Assembly: GCF_011682235.2 (NCBI RefSeq)
Contig: NZ_CP076718.1
Coordinates: 430,469 to 494,468 of the forward strand
DNA: 64,000 nt
Reading direction: 5' to 3'
DNA from: Rhodocaloribacter litoris
Lineage (GTDB): Bacteria > Bacteroidota > Rhodothermia > Rhodothermales > ISCAR-4553
Notes under the pieces: model-generated
The model's database searches: none
Seen by the model: only the letters and a program-made list of their open reading frames with translations
What the model was told of the DNA's origin: nothing
Part shown: positions 38,236 through 47,482 of the stretch, piece after piece
How the letters are laid out: each line of letters starts with the position of its first letter
Numbering within the stretch: position 1 is the first letter of the stretch
Position numbers and translations under genes: made by a program

Positions 38236-38265
38236 CCGGAAAAAGAACCTCCCCCCTTTTTCCGG
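38236..38265 (-). terminator. Hairpin downstream of the symporter gene
   Basis: A perfect 10-bp stem CCGGAAAAAG/CTTTTTCCGG with a 10-nt loop, 86 bases past the symporter stop. There is no separate T tail, but the arm itself is A/T-tract based. A smaller hairpin CCGGAAA/TTTCCGG lies at 38303-38323. Confidence 0.5.
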
Positions 38266-38350
38266 CCCGGCCGCCGGCGGGCAAGGCAACGCCCTCTCGT
38301 CTCCGGAAAATAACCATTTCCGGGCACCCGGCCCACCGCCGGCATCGCAC

Positions 38351-39697
38351 CTACCCGACGTCGACGGCCCGTTGCACCTCGGTCGTCACCGGAACCAGGC
38401 CGTCCTGGGGCGGCACCTGGAGCTGGTTTTCGCTCGTGGCCACGACCGAGGCCACCGTCAGGTCGCCCGTGACGTTGGTCACGGTCCGGCACATGTCGAG
38501 GATGCGGTCCACGCCGAGGATCAGGGCGATGCCGGTGGCCGGCACCTGGATGGCTTCGAGGATGATGACGAGCATGATGATGCCGGCGCTGGGCACGGCG
38601 GCGGTACCGATGGAGGCCAGCACGGCCGTCAGCACGATGGTGATCTGTGCCCCGAGGTCGAGCCCCAGCCCCAGCGCCTGCGCGATGAAGACCGCCGCCA
38701 CGGCCTGGTAGAGCGCCGTCCCGTCCATGTTGATCGTCGCCCCGAGGGGCAGCACGAAAGACGACACCTCTTCGGAAACGCCCAGGTTTTTCTCCGCCAC
38801 CTCCATCGTCACCGGCAACGTGGCACCGCTCGACGAGGTGGAAAAGGCCACGAGCTGGGCCGGGCTGACGCCGGTATAGAACTGTTTGAGCGTGAGCGGC
38901 GTCAGGAATTTGAGCATGCCGGTATAGGTGATCGCCATGTGCAGGATCAGCCCGAGCACCACGGCGATGCAGTAGTAGCCGAGCGCTGCCAGCAGTTCGA
39001 GGATCTGTGCCAGGTTGTCTCCCGCGATGGACGTGATCGTGTCGGCCATCAGGGCGAAGACCCCCACCGGCGCCGTCAGCATGATCAGTTCGACGAGCTT
39101 GATGACGAGATCGTTCAGGCTGTCGAAGAACGCGATGAGCGGCCGGGCTTTCTCGCGCGGGATCATCAGCAAACCGATGCCCGCAAAGAGGGCAAAGAAG
39201 ACCACCTGCAGCATGTTGCTGTTGTCCGAGGCGGCGTCGAAGAGGTTGTCCGGCACCATGTCGACCAGGGGCTGCAACGGCCCGCGCTGCAGGGTCTCCT
39301 CGGCCAGTTGCTGGCGCACGGCCGCATCGCCGCCGTAGGTGGCTTCGAGCTTTTCCTTCATCTCCTGCGGCACCCGCGCGCCCGGCTTCATCACGTTCAC
39401 CACCATCAGCCCGATCACGAGGGCCACCGCCGTCGTGCCGATGTAGATGCCGAGGGTCTTGCCGCCGATGCGCGAGAGCCGTTTCAGGTCGGAGAGCGAG
39501 GCCACGCCGGTGATGAGCGAGGCCAGGATCAGGGGCACCGCGATCAGCTTGAGCAGGTTGATGAAGATGTCGCCGAAGGGGGCGATCCAGTGGTCCGTAA
39601 ACCGGCTCCAGCCGGCGGCGGCCGCGACGATCCCGAAGAGCAGCCCGAGCACCAGGCCGATGATGATCTGCCAGTGAAGCTTCTTATACCAGGGCAT
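38351..39697 (-). CDS. Glutamate/dicarboxylate:cation symporter (DAACS family)
   Basis: 448 residues. Family motifs: serine-rich hairpin STSSSGATLPV, the NMDGTALYQ metal/substrate motif, and DRILDMCRTVTNVTGD in the last helix, with the N-terminal WQIIIGLVLGLLFG helix. These define GltP/DctA-type transporters that take up glutamate, aspartate or C4-dicarboxylates with sodium or protons. The sequence between helices 3 and 4 (EKLEATYGGDAAVRQQLAEE) is a longer periplasmic loop, as in glutamate transporters. Met at 39697 starts MPWYKKLHWQ; the upstream frame is Pro/Arg-rich. Confidence 0.93.
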   Translation of the reverse strand: MPWYKKLHWQIIIGLVLGLLFGIVAAAAGWSRFTDHWIAPFGDIFINLLKLIAVPLILASLITGVASLSDLKRLSRIGGKTLGIYIGTTAVALVIGLMVVNVMKPGARVPQEMKEKLEATYGGDAAVRQQLAEETLQRGPLQPLVDMVPDNLFDAASDNSNMLQVVFFALFAGIGLLMIPREKARPLIAFFDSLNDLVIKLVELIMLTAPVGVFALMADTITSIAGDNLAQILELLAALGYYCIAVVLGLILHMAITYTGMLKFLTPLTLKQFYTGVSPAQLVAFSTSSSGATLPVTMEVAEKNLGVSEEVSSFVLPLGATINMDGTALYQAVAAVFIAQALGLGLDLGAQITIVLTAVLASIGTAAVPSAGIIMLVIILEAIQVPATGIALILGVDRILDMCRTVTNVTGDLTVASVVATSENQLQVPPQDGLVPVTTEVQRAVDVG

Positions 39698-39781
39698 AGC
39701 ACGTCCTACCGGATAACTCACAGGGCCGGGCGGCTGCGGGACACCTCGCGGCGGAGGGACCCGGCACCCCGAACGCCGCAC

Positions 39782-40620
39782 CTAAGAACCAAAACCGGCA
39801 GCTGGAAAGCAAGCCATCGCCAGCGCTGCGCCGAAAAAGGTGCCCAGGAGGTTGACCCGGTCGTTGTCGAGCCAGCGGTGACCGCGCAGCAGCGGGTATG
39901 CGACGCCGCCCGCCCCGGCGCGTTCCGTCTCGTGGCCGGTCAGGGGATCGCGGTAGCGGGCCTGGAACAGGGCTCCGGCCAGGCTGTCGACGAAGGCCGC
40001 CAGGAAACCGGCGAGGGCCGCACATCCGGGCAACGGCCCGCCGGCAAACGGCCAGGCGCTCAGCGCGACGGCCCCCGCGCCGGAGAGGCCGCCAGCGTCC
40101 CCGGCCACGACACCGCCCCGGACGTTCCGGGCGGCACCCGGCGCCCGCTCGTGATCAGCCGGGGTTGCCGGCCCAGCAGGGTGCCCACCTCGGTCGCCCA
40201 GGTGTCCGCCGCCGCCGCGGCCAGAGCCCCGACGAAACCCGCATACCAGCGGGGCGACGGGTCCAAGGCCGCCCACAGCAACAGGCCCCAGGCCACGGCA
40301 CCGTTGGCGAGCACCTGCCCGGCATCGCGCACGTCCCCTTTCGCACTACGGCGGGCCGGCGCGGCCTTGCGGCGCCGCCCCACCTTCGACAGCAGGCTCG
40401 ACGTGACGAAGAAAACGAGGGCCGGCACCACCCATGCCGTCCCGCCCAGCCCGAGCAGGCAGGCCCCGAACAGCCCGCCCGCCACCGCCCCGGAGGCGTC
40501 CAGGAAACGCAGGCGCCAGGCCAGCCAGCCGAAGACAAGCCCTCCCCCGGCCGCACCGGCCCCCCGCATCAGCCAGAGCGGCGGATCGGGCCAGACGAGG
40601 AGCATCTCGGCACACGGCAC
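39782..40620 (-). pseudogene. DUF92 membrane protein gene broken by a one-base frameshift
   Basis: The N-terminal part (from 40620, MPCAEMLLVWPDPPLWLMRG) runs through the DUF92 motifs LSKVGRR, ADTWATEVG and RVPPGTSGAVS. Near 40087-40090 the family sequence continues in another frame (LSGAGAVALSAWP ... DSLAGALFQARY) to a stop at 39782. One extra C in the coding-strand GGCC run would restore a single ~280-residue protein ending with the family's C-terminal helices (NDRVNLLGTFFGAAL). DUF92 proteins are integral membrane proteins related to VTE6 phytyl-phosphate kinase. It may be a true mutation or a sequencing error. Confidence 0.8.
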
Positions 40621-40669
40621 TACGGCGCAGAACCCCCGGTCCCGGGTTGGTGGTGCAGAAACCTTCCGT

Positions 40670-41335
40670 CTACAGATAGGGGGCGACGACCTGCCTGAAG
40701 AAGTCGTAGTTGCGGGCCCCGAGCAGGTAGCGCCGGACCGTGCCCTCGCGGTCGATTACGTACGTGGTCGGACGCACGTCGAAGCCGTTGCGGAACACCG
40801 GGGGGACGGCCTCGGCCCCCGGCACGTACCCGCTGACGGTACGCAGCGGCAGTGTTTCGTTGAAGGCCCGCAACGTCCGGGGCGGTTCGTCCGAAATCGA
40901 GAGCACCACGAGCCCCTCATCGGCCAGGTCCTCGTAGAGCCGGTTCAGCTCGGGGATCTCCTGCAGGCACGGCGGGCACCAGGTCGCCCAGACGTTGAGC
41001 AGGATCACCTTGCCCCGGTAGGCATCGAGGGCGTGCTCGGTGTCGTCGGCCACCAGGCGGAACGTGAAGTTTTCCGCCGGCACCTCGAGCGGCACGTCTT
41101 CGAACGCCACCCGGTCGTTGAAATTGATCTCGGTGCGGGCCTGCGGCTCCAGGCGCATCGCCAGAAAGAGCAGCAACGCCGCGCAGGCCACGAGCAGCAC
41201 CGACAGCCCGCTCCCGATCCATTCCACGGCACTCTGCGGCCGTCGCGTCTCGTTCCGCCCGATGAGCAGGTAGAGGAAAACCAGCCCCAGCCCGATCATC
41301 GCGGCGGCGGTGATATAGACCAGCGTCAGGTTCAT
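40670..41335 (-). CDS. TlpA-type membrane-bound thioredoxin
   Basis: 221 residues. Two N-terminal membrane helices (about 4-26 and 42-62) are followed by a thioredoxin-like domain with WCPPC (Cys120 and Cys123), the cis-proline region RPTTYVIDREG, and the TlpA-typical strand GKVILLNVWATW. The domain should face the periplasm and reduce or exchange disulfides, for example during cytochrome or envelope protein maturation. It lies 41 bases downstream of porV and 50 bases before the DUF92 gene. Confidence 0.88.
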   Translation of the reverse strand: MNLTLVYITAAAMIGLGLVFLYLLIGRNETRRPQSAVEWIGSGLSVLLVACAALLLFLAMRLEPQARTEINFNDRVAFEDVPLEVPAENFTFRLVADDTEHALDAYRGKVILLNVWATWCPPCLQEIPELNRLYEDLADEGLVVLSISDEPPRTLRAFNETLPLRTVSGYVPGAEAVPPVFRNGFDVRPTTYVIDREGTVRRYLLGARNYDFFRQVVAPYL

Positions 41336-41375
41336 ACAGGTTTACGTGCCGGGGTGGCCCGGGTCGCGCAGCCCG

Positions 41376-42551
41376 CTATTCACGGCCGAAGTTGAGCAAC
41401 AGCGAGAACCGCATGGTGTTCGCCAGCGGCGACTGCTCCTCCAGCGCGTAGATGTACGAGAAATCGACCCCGATGATGTTGTACCGGATGCCGGCCCCGA
41501 GCGTCATGAACTTGCGGTTCCCGTTCAGGGGGTTCTCGTAGAAGTAGCCGGTCCGGATGGCGAAGAGGTTGTTGTACCAGTATTCGAGGCCGGTCCCGAT
41601 GGTGATCTGGTCCATCACGCCCAGCTTCTGCAACTTGCTCGGGTCTTCGCGGCACTGGTCCACGGTAGCGGAACAGACCTCGATGGGCTGCCAGGCCGAA
41701 AAGATCGCCTTGTACCAGGGGTCGACGTCGCTGCCGGTGGAGTCGGCGCGGGTGCGGATGAGGTCCTTGTTGAAGTCCTGCACGATCGAGAGCTTGTTGA
41801 ACTCGTCGAACTCGAACGTGAAGGCATAGCCGAAACGCAGGTTGGTGGGGATGGGGTCGGCGTCCGCGTCCGGGCCGTCCGTGTAGCGGATGGTGGGGCC
41901 CATGTTGGCCAGGTTGAAGCCGGCCGAGAAGGTCGTCTGGATCCCTCCCAGCCCGAAGGGAGACGAGCGATAGAGGCCGGCGACGTCGAAGGCCCCGCCG
42001 ATCCCCGGCTTGGTCGTCTGCCCGTCCACCTCGCCGTCGGCCAGGTCGGAGTAGATGAAGCGCAGGCTCGTGCCCAGGGCGAAGTGTTTGCTGAGCTTGA
42101 AGCCGTAGGAGGCCCCGACGGCCAGGTCGAAGGACTTGAACGTTCCGAGCGCGACGTTGTTGTCGTCACGGCGTTCGTGCTCGCCCAGGAACAGATAGGT
42201 TACGTGGGCCCCCAGCGTACCCCAGCCCGGGAGGTTGTGTTTGGCGACCAGGTATTCGTAGAAAAGCCCGGCGTTGAATTCGGGCAGCCAGTTCGAATGG
42301 GTGATGCCCAGCTCGGTGCCGCGCTGGAAGGCCAGCCCGGCCGGGTTCCAGAACATGGCCGAGGCGTTGTCCGCCAGGGCCACGCCGGCGTTCCCCATGC
42401 CGGCGGCCCGGCTGTCGGGTTCGATCTTCAGAAAGACGACGGCGGCCCCGCCCACCTGAGCCGCAGCCGGCAAAGCCGGCAGGCCCGTCAGAAGGATCAG
42501 GATCAGCAGGCCCGGCAGGCAAAAGCCCGGGCGCGAATCGATTGCACGCAT
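41376..42551 (-). CDS. porV: Type IX secretion system outer-membrane protein PorV
   Basis: 391 residues. A signal peptide (CLPGLLILILLTGLPALPAAAQ) leads into the PorV-type barrel: FLKIEPDSRAAGMGNAGVAL, NASAMFWNPAGLA and ITHSNWLPEF, then alternating strands to NTMRFSLLLNFGRE at the end. It is a 14-stranded FadL-like outer-membrane protein; PorV shuttles CTD-bearing cargo from the SprA translocon to the PorU attachment complex. It follows porU by 146 bases in the same direction, the common porU-porV order. Met 42551 is chosen; upstream in-frame Met codons lack a signal sequence. Confidence 0.93.
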   Translation of the reverse strand: MRAIDSRPGFCLPGLLILILLTGLPALPAAAQVGGAAVVFLKIEPDSRAAGMGNAGVALADNASAMFWNPAGLAFQRGTELGITHSNWLPEFNAGLFYEYLVAKHNLPGWGTLGAHVTYLFLGEHERRDDNNVALGTFKSFDLAVGASYGFKLSKHFALGTSLRFIYSDLADGEVDGQTTKPGIGGAFDVAGLYRSSPFGLGGIQTTFSAGFNLANMGPTIRYTDGPDADADPIPTNLRFGYAFTFEFDEFNKLSIVQDFNKDLIRTRADSTGSDVDPWYKAIFSAWQPIEVCSATVDQCREDPSKLQKLGVMDQITIGTGLEYWYNNLFAIRTGYFYENPLNGNRKFMTLGAGIRYNIIGVDFSYIYALEEQSPLANTMRFSLLLNFGRE

Positions 42552-42697
42552 TGGTTTCTCAGCAAGGTTTGAAAGGCCGGCTGCAGGCGCCCCGACCGTT
42601 CCGGTATCGTTTCGGCCTGCAGGTCCAGAAGATTGGTAATGCACGTTACGCTCAAAGGTTGCCGGCATTGGCTTCATCGTATTCATTTGATTTACCC

Positions 42698-45600
42698 TTA
42701 TCGGATGACGGCGAGTTTCTCGATCCGCTCGGCGACGTCGCGCGCGCCGTCCGGGCGCTCGACCTCGACGCGGAGCTTGTAGAGATAGACGCCCGAGGTG
42801 ACCCGGTCGAAGTCTTCGTCCCGTCCATCCCAGACGATCTGCACCGGCCCGCCGGGCAACACCCCGCCGGGCAGGGCCTCTTCCCCCTCGATGGTGCGGA
42901 TCGGCCGCCCGTTGAGCGAGTAGATGCGCAGCTGCACCCGCGCCCCGGTACCCGGCGGCTGGTTGTGTTCGAAGACGAAACGCGTAACCCGGTTCATCGG
43001 GTTCGGGTAGTTGAACACGTTGCGGAGCACCAGCGCATCGTCTTCGGCGACGAAGAATTCGAGCTCGGCCGTGGCCGAGTTGTTCAGCACATCCCAGGCA
43101 CGTACGCTCAGGCGGTGAAAGCCGGGTTCGAGCCGGGGCAACGGCCAGCGCACCTCGCCGCGCTGGTACGAGTTTTCCGCCGCCCGGAAACCGCTGCCGA
43201 TGTCAACGGCCCGGCTTTCGTCCCCGTCGAGGACGAGCAGCATCTCGTGCCCGACCCCGGCGCCGACGGTGTTGATCCCGCTTTCGTCGTAGAGTTTCAC
43301 AATCAGTTCGGGCTCCGGCGGGGTCAACCCGCCCGAAACGAAGGTGGTGTCGTTCAGGAAAAGGGCAATTTCCGGACCAAAGGGATCCTGGGGCGGGTTG
43401 GGCGAGGTACCGCCCACGACAAACTGCTCCGTGTACCCCAGGGCCTGCTCCGTCGACGTCAGGGCATAGACCGAGATGCGGCCCGGCTCGTTGCTGTAGG
43501 AGATGTCTTTCGGCACCACGAACGTCGCCGAGAAGCGACCGGCCCGGACCTGCACCCGGCCCCGCCAGATCAGGTCCTCGCGGGTCGTGTAATAGGGGGT
43601 GGGCATCCAGACCTGCTGCTTGAGGGAAACGCGGCGGACCGCGTCGAAGACGGTCACGTCCGCCCACCCGTCGAAGCCGGTATCGACCAGGCCGCCGGCG
43701 GCCTCCACGGCGCCGGTGACCGTGATCCGGTCGAGTGCCCGCATCCGGGCGGACTGGGAGGCCAGCGGCACCTCGTTCAGCGTCTCGACGACGACCCGGC
43801 GGTGCGGCAGGCCCAGCCGCAGGGTCGGATCGCCGAGCAGGTTGAACTTGCGGCTGTTGCCCTGCAACCCGACCGTCGTGTTCTTGGTCAGGCGCATGGC
43901 ATCGCCGAGCCGGCGGGGCAGGCCGTCCTCGTCGAACGTGAGCAGGGCCTGGTTGAGCGCCCGGTTGAGCCCGGCATTGAGCGAGGTGGTGTCCGGCGAC
44001 GTGTAGACGAGCCGGACGGTGGTCATCAGCGCCACCGCCCCGCCGTTCGGGTTCAGCAACAGCACCTCGGCTCCGCTCTGCTCGTTCTCGATGTCCCACC
44101 AGCCAAACGAACAAGTGGCCGTGATGAAGATGGTCAGGCGGTCCCCGTTCGTCAGTGCGGCCGCATCTTCTTTGACGAAGAGCTCCTCCTGGGCCAGCCC
44201 GTCCGGCCCCCCGTGCCCGCTGTAGTTGAACAGCAGCGTGCCGGCCTCGAGCGTGGCCAGGATCTCCCGCCTGGCTTCGGGGATGCGAAACCCGTTCAGA
44301 AACACCCGCTGGAAGGACTCCCCGTAGATCTTCTTCACGTTGAGCTCCGGCCGCAGCCCGCCCCGGACCAGCTCGGCCACCTGGTCGACGTTTTGCAGGT
44401 GCAGGTCGAAGTCGTTCTGTGTGCCCGCCAGCCCGGTGGGCCCGTCGTCGGCGACCATGGTGTAGAGGCTGCGCCATGCGCCGTACGTCTCGGGGTTTTC
44501 ATACCGCTTGATTTTCTCGACCATGAGGCGGGCCTCGTCGAGGGTCTGCACCGGGAAGCGCCCGATCCCGATGTCCATCCGCTCGGAGCTCACGGCGCGG
44601 ATGCCGCCATAGCGCCAGACGCCTTCGTTGTCGTCGAGCAGGCCGAAGTAGTCGTCGCTGGTGTACGAGGCATCCGGGTCGAAGGACTCCTCCGTCTCGT
44701 ACGGAAAGATCCAGTTGGTGAGTTCGGTCTCGCCGGCGACGATCCCCCGGAAGTCGTAGTGCCCGTCGCCGAAGAGCAGGGCATAGCGAAGCAGGCTGGC
44801 CTCGTCGGGAGCGCGGTCGTAGTGAAACTTGAGGAAGTCGCGCACGGCCCGCATGTCGGGCAGGCCTCCCGAGAACTCGTTGTAGATCTCCTCGACGACG
44901 GCCACGAGCACCTGCAGCCCCTGCTGGCGGCGGTATTCGGCCAGCTCGCTGGCCGGTTCCAGGAAGGCGCGGGGGGCGACGATGACGAAATCCGGGAAAC
45001 GCTGTTCGCCGTGCAGGTTCTGGTTGGGCACGACGGCGGCCCGGACCGGATCGAGGGGGCGGGCCGCCCCTTCGACGAAGGCGATGAGCTCGCGGGGGCG
45101 AGCCGGGTCGGTGACCTGCACCCGGACGCGGTAGGTGGTGCCGGCCGGCTGCACCCCGAGCCGGCGGATGGCTTCGGGCGCCGTCACGTCCCATACCTGC
45201 GGCGCCTCGTCAAAGCCCTGCAAGACGAACTCGAACCACCCGGTTTCCCCGGCAGGCGTGGCAAAGCGCAGCAGGCCGTTTTCGGCCCGCAGCTGCTGCG
45301 GGTAGAAGACCCGCACCCAGTCGAGTGCGGCCTGCGGGTCGCCTGCCTGGTCGAGCAGGCGCATGGACAGGCTGAGCCGCGTGCCGGCCGTCACGGTCCG
45401 GGTGAAGCGGTCCTGGGCGGCCACGGCCGCCGGATCCGTCACGGCCCGCCCGATGATGCGCGGCGCCCGGATCCGGCCGAGTTCCGCCCCGTTGAGCGTG
45501 AAGAGCAGCGTCGCCGCCGGGTTGGAGGCGATGGCGGCACGCACGTCGAACGTGGCCGTCCCCTCGCCGAGCCCGGGCAGGGCCACGTCGGAAAAGATGT

Positions 45601-46711
45601 TGCGCGTGCCGCCACTGCGGATCTGATGGCTCACCCACGTGTGCCCGGAGCCGTGCTCTTTGCTCCAGACGGTCTCGTCGAGGTCCACAACGAACCGCCC
45701 GGTCACCTGGGTGCGCACCTGCACGTCCGAGACGCCGGGAAAGGCCTCGTTGCCGACGCGCAGGCCGGCCGAGGTTCCGACCTTGAGGAAATAGTAGTTT
45801 TCGTTCGAGAAGGGGTGGACATAGTGGGTCCACCGATCCGTCTCGGGGTCATAGCGCCAGCCGCGCGGGGCCGCGGCATAGAAGAGCAGCACGTCGCCCT
45901 GGTTGAAGGCGCCGTCCCCTCCGCCGCGCACGAAGACGGGGTTCTCGGCCAGATCGGGGATCCGGTCGGCGCTGTTGAGCGCAGGCAGGGGGGCCCCGCC
46001 GTTGCCGAAGACCTGCAGGTTGTTGGGCTCGATGGCATCCGGCGAGAGGCCGACGGCCTCCCCGATGGCAGCCAGGTAGGCCCGGTCGATCCGGTAGATG
46101 CCCTCTTCCGTGATCGGAATCTTGAAGACGATGCCGTCGGCCAGGACGCTGCGATCCACGGCGAGGTGCGGGTTCATGAACGCCGTGCCGGCCTTCCGGG
46201 CCGCCTCCGGCGGCTGCTCGACGGCGATCCGCATCCGGCGATAGCGACGCAGCACCTCGCGTTCGGGGTCGTAGGCATAGAGCCGCGCCGTCAGCGTCAC
46301 GACGGGATGCTTGCGTTCCAGCCCGAGCCCCTCGGCCGAGACGGGCGGCTGCATCAACGCCCGTGCATCCGGCCCGTGCAGCGGCTCCGCCGGCAGGGCC
46401 ACCTCGTCATACTCGGCGGCCAGGAGCGACAGGCGCGGCGGGGCCAGGGCACGCAGGCGCAGGTTGGTCGTCGCCGTCCAGAGGCCGCCGGCCAGGCCGA
46501 ACACGTAGGCGTCGGTCAACCGCTCGACCCGCGCCGAGTCCAGCGAGGCCTGCAACCCCATGGGCCAGGAGGCCGTCACCTCCACGACGTAGCGCGCCGG
46601 GGTGGCTTCCACCACCCGCACCTCGGCCTGCTGTGCCTGCGCGGGACGGGCCACGGCCAGCAGGGCCAGCACACCGGCCAGCCGGATAACCTGTCGGAAC
46701 GGTCGAAACAT
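42698..46711 (-). CDS. porU: Type IX secretion system sortase PorU (C25 peptidase)
   Basis: 1337 residues. Signal peptide to about 27 (ARPAQAQQ). The gingipain-like C25 domain begins near residue 570 (DFVIVAPRAF) and holds catalytic His833 in NYSGHGG and Cys867 in ITATCSFGWWD; the 34-residue spacing agrees with PorU of Porphyromonas. The C-terminal ~110 residues are a CTD-like beta fold (NYPNPMNRVTRF ... SGVYLYKLRV ... KLAVIR). PorU cleaves the CTD sorting signal of cargo at the cell surface and attaches the cargo to the envelope. It precedes porV. The 329 bases upstream contain no gene. Confidence 0.95.
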   Translation of the reverse strand: MFRPFRQVIRLAGVLALLAVARPAQAQQAEVRVVEATPARYVVEVTASWPMGLQASLDSARVERLTDAYVFGLAGGLWTATTNLRLRALAPPRLSLLAAEYDEVALPAEPLHGPDARALMQPPVSAEGLGLERKHPVVTLTARLYAYDPEREVLRRYRRMRIAVEQPPEAARKAGTAFMNPHLAVDRSVLADGIVFKIPITEEGIYRIDRAYLAAIGEAVGLSPDAIEPNNLQVFGNGGAPLPALNSADRIPDLAENPVFVRGGGDGAFNQGDVLLFYAAAPRGWRYDPETDRWTHYVHPFSNENYYFLKVGTSAGLRVGNEAFPGVSDVQVRTQVTGRFVVDLDETVWSKEHGSGHTWVSHQIRSGGTRNIFSDVALPGLGEGTATFDVRAAIASNPAATLLFTLNGAELGRIRAPRIIGRAVTDPAAVAAQDRFTRTVTAGTRLSLSMRLLDQAGDPQAALDWVRVFYPQQLRAENGLLRFATPAGETGWFEFVLQGFDEAPQVWDVTAPEAIRRLGVQPAGTTYRVRVQVTDPARPRELIAFVEGAARPLDPVRAAVVPNQNLHGEQRFPDFVIVAPRAFLEPASELAEYRRQQGLQVLVAVVEEIYNEFSGGLPDMRAVRDFLKFHYDRAPDEASLLRYALLFGDGHYDFRGIVAGETELTNWIFPYETEESFDPDASYTSDDYFGLLDDNEGVWRYGGIRAVSSERMDIGIGRFPVQTLDEARLMVEKIKRYENPETYGAWRSLYTMVADDGPTGLAGTQNDFDLHLQNVDQVAELVRGGLRPELNVKKIYGESFQRVFLNGFRIPEARREILATLEAGTLLFNYSGHGGPDGLAQEELFVKEDAAALTNGDRLTIFITATCSFGWWDIENEQSGAEVLLLNPNGGAVALMTTVRLVYTSPDTTSLNAGLNRALNQALLTFDEDGLPRRLGDAMRLTKNTTVGLQGNSRKFNLLGDPTLRLGLPHRRVVVETLNEVPLASQSARMRALDRITVTGAVEAAGGLVDTGFDGWADVTVFDAVRRVSLKQQVWMPTPYYTTREDLIWRGRVQVRAGRFSATFVVPKDISYSNEPGRISVYALTSTEQALGYTEQFVVGGTSPNPPQDPFGPEIALFLNDTTFVSGGLTPPEPELIVKLYDESGINTVGAGVGHEMLLVLDGDESRAVDIGSGFRAAENSYQRGEVRWPLPRLEPGFHRLSVRAWDVLNNSATAELEFFVAEDDALVLRNVFNYPNPMNRVTRFVFEHNQPPGTGARVQLRIYSLNGRPIRTIEGEEALPGGVLPGGPVQIVWDGRDEDFDRVTSGVYLYKLRVEVERPDGARDVAERIEKLAVIR

Positions 46712-47040
46712 GAAGACAGGGCTTCTTTAATCGGAGCCACACCGGAGGCCGCGTCATGCAGCCGGAGGCCCGGTAAGGACTCTCGAGAACCAATCTGCTC
46801 GTCCCCGAAGGGATCCCGCCCGGGGACTCGCCCCGGCAAGAGCCCGCGTGCGGGCATGCGGGGCACGGGACACACGGTTCGAATGGTAACCGTTCCTTGC
46901 GATAGGCAAAAGAGAGAGTTGTCGTCGCAGCCGGGTTCACGGAGACGACGGCAAAATACCGCGTCACCGGATCCGTTTCAAGGGGAAATCGGCATCCTCT
47001 GCAAATCCTTAAAGAAGGAGGCGCCCCAAACCCGACGGGC
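46712..47040. other. Spacer upstream of porU with short inverted repeats
   Basis: 329 bases without a gene. Inverted repeats GTCCCCG/CGGGGAC (46801-46807, 46821-46827) and GCCCGC/GCGGGC (46842-46855) are visible. The AT-richer 46870-47010 stretch lies beyond the terminating HisKA gene; no promoter could be fixed. Confidence 0.5.
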
Positions 47041-47358
47041 CTACGGGCGGGGAATCATGTTACGCAGCAGAATCAGCCGGTCCAGCGCCTCGGCCAGGGC
47101 TTCCACGGCGGCCTCGATGTCTTCCAGCGGGAGCCGGATGTCGTCGCCCATGCCGGCCATCGCCGCCAGCTCACGAAGCAACTGCGCATTCCCCGAAATG
47201 ATCGAGATGGGATTGCTCATCTCGTGATGGACCCGGGAGATGTTGACCCGAATGGCCCCGAGCAGTGCCCGGATCTCTTCCTCCGAGAGCGGCTGCGACG
47301 CGTCGCGGCCCACCTCGTCCGGCGGGTTGGACGTGGACACTTCCATGGACTGGCTCAT
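47041..47358 (-). CDS. HisKA-like domain protein without kinase domain (105 aa)
   Basis: 105 residues. An acidic leader is followed by two long helices resembling a histidine-kinase dimerisation domain: EEEIRALLGAIRVNISRVHH and EMSNPISIISGNAQLLRELA. His45 in the H-box-like HEMSNPI is where phosphorylation would occur. The second helix is VEALAEALDRLILLRN. No ATPase domain follows, so it cannot autophosphorylate. It could be a stand-alone phosphotransfer or partner-binding protein. An ATG at 47427 would add 23 residues. It starts after the MBL hydrolase gene, 124 bases on, same strand. Confidence 0.65.
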   Translation of the reverse strand: MSQSMEVSTSNPPDEVGRDASQPLSEEEIRALLGAIRVNISRVHHEMSNPISIISGNAQLLRELAAMAGMGDDIRLPLEDIEAAVEALAEALDRLILLRNMIPRP

Positions 47359-47482
47359 AGGACGTTCATTTTCGACAGGCGGGCCGGTACGGACGCAACG
47401 GCGGTTCTGTTCCTGGCTGAGAATCATGATAATCTTCCCCCGCCGTCCGGTTCCCGCCGGGCAGGCGACCGGGGATGGCGGT

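Noticed and set aside
42698-46711. Secreted gingipain-like virulence protease.
   Set aside because: Length, layout, CTD-like end and the adjacent porV support the PorU sortase of type IX secretion.
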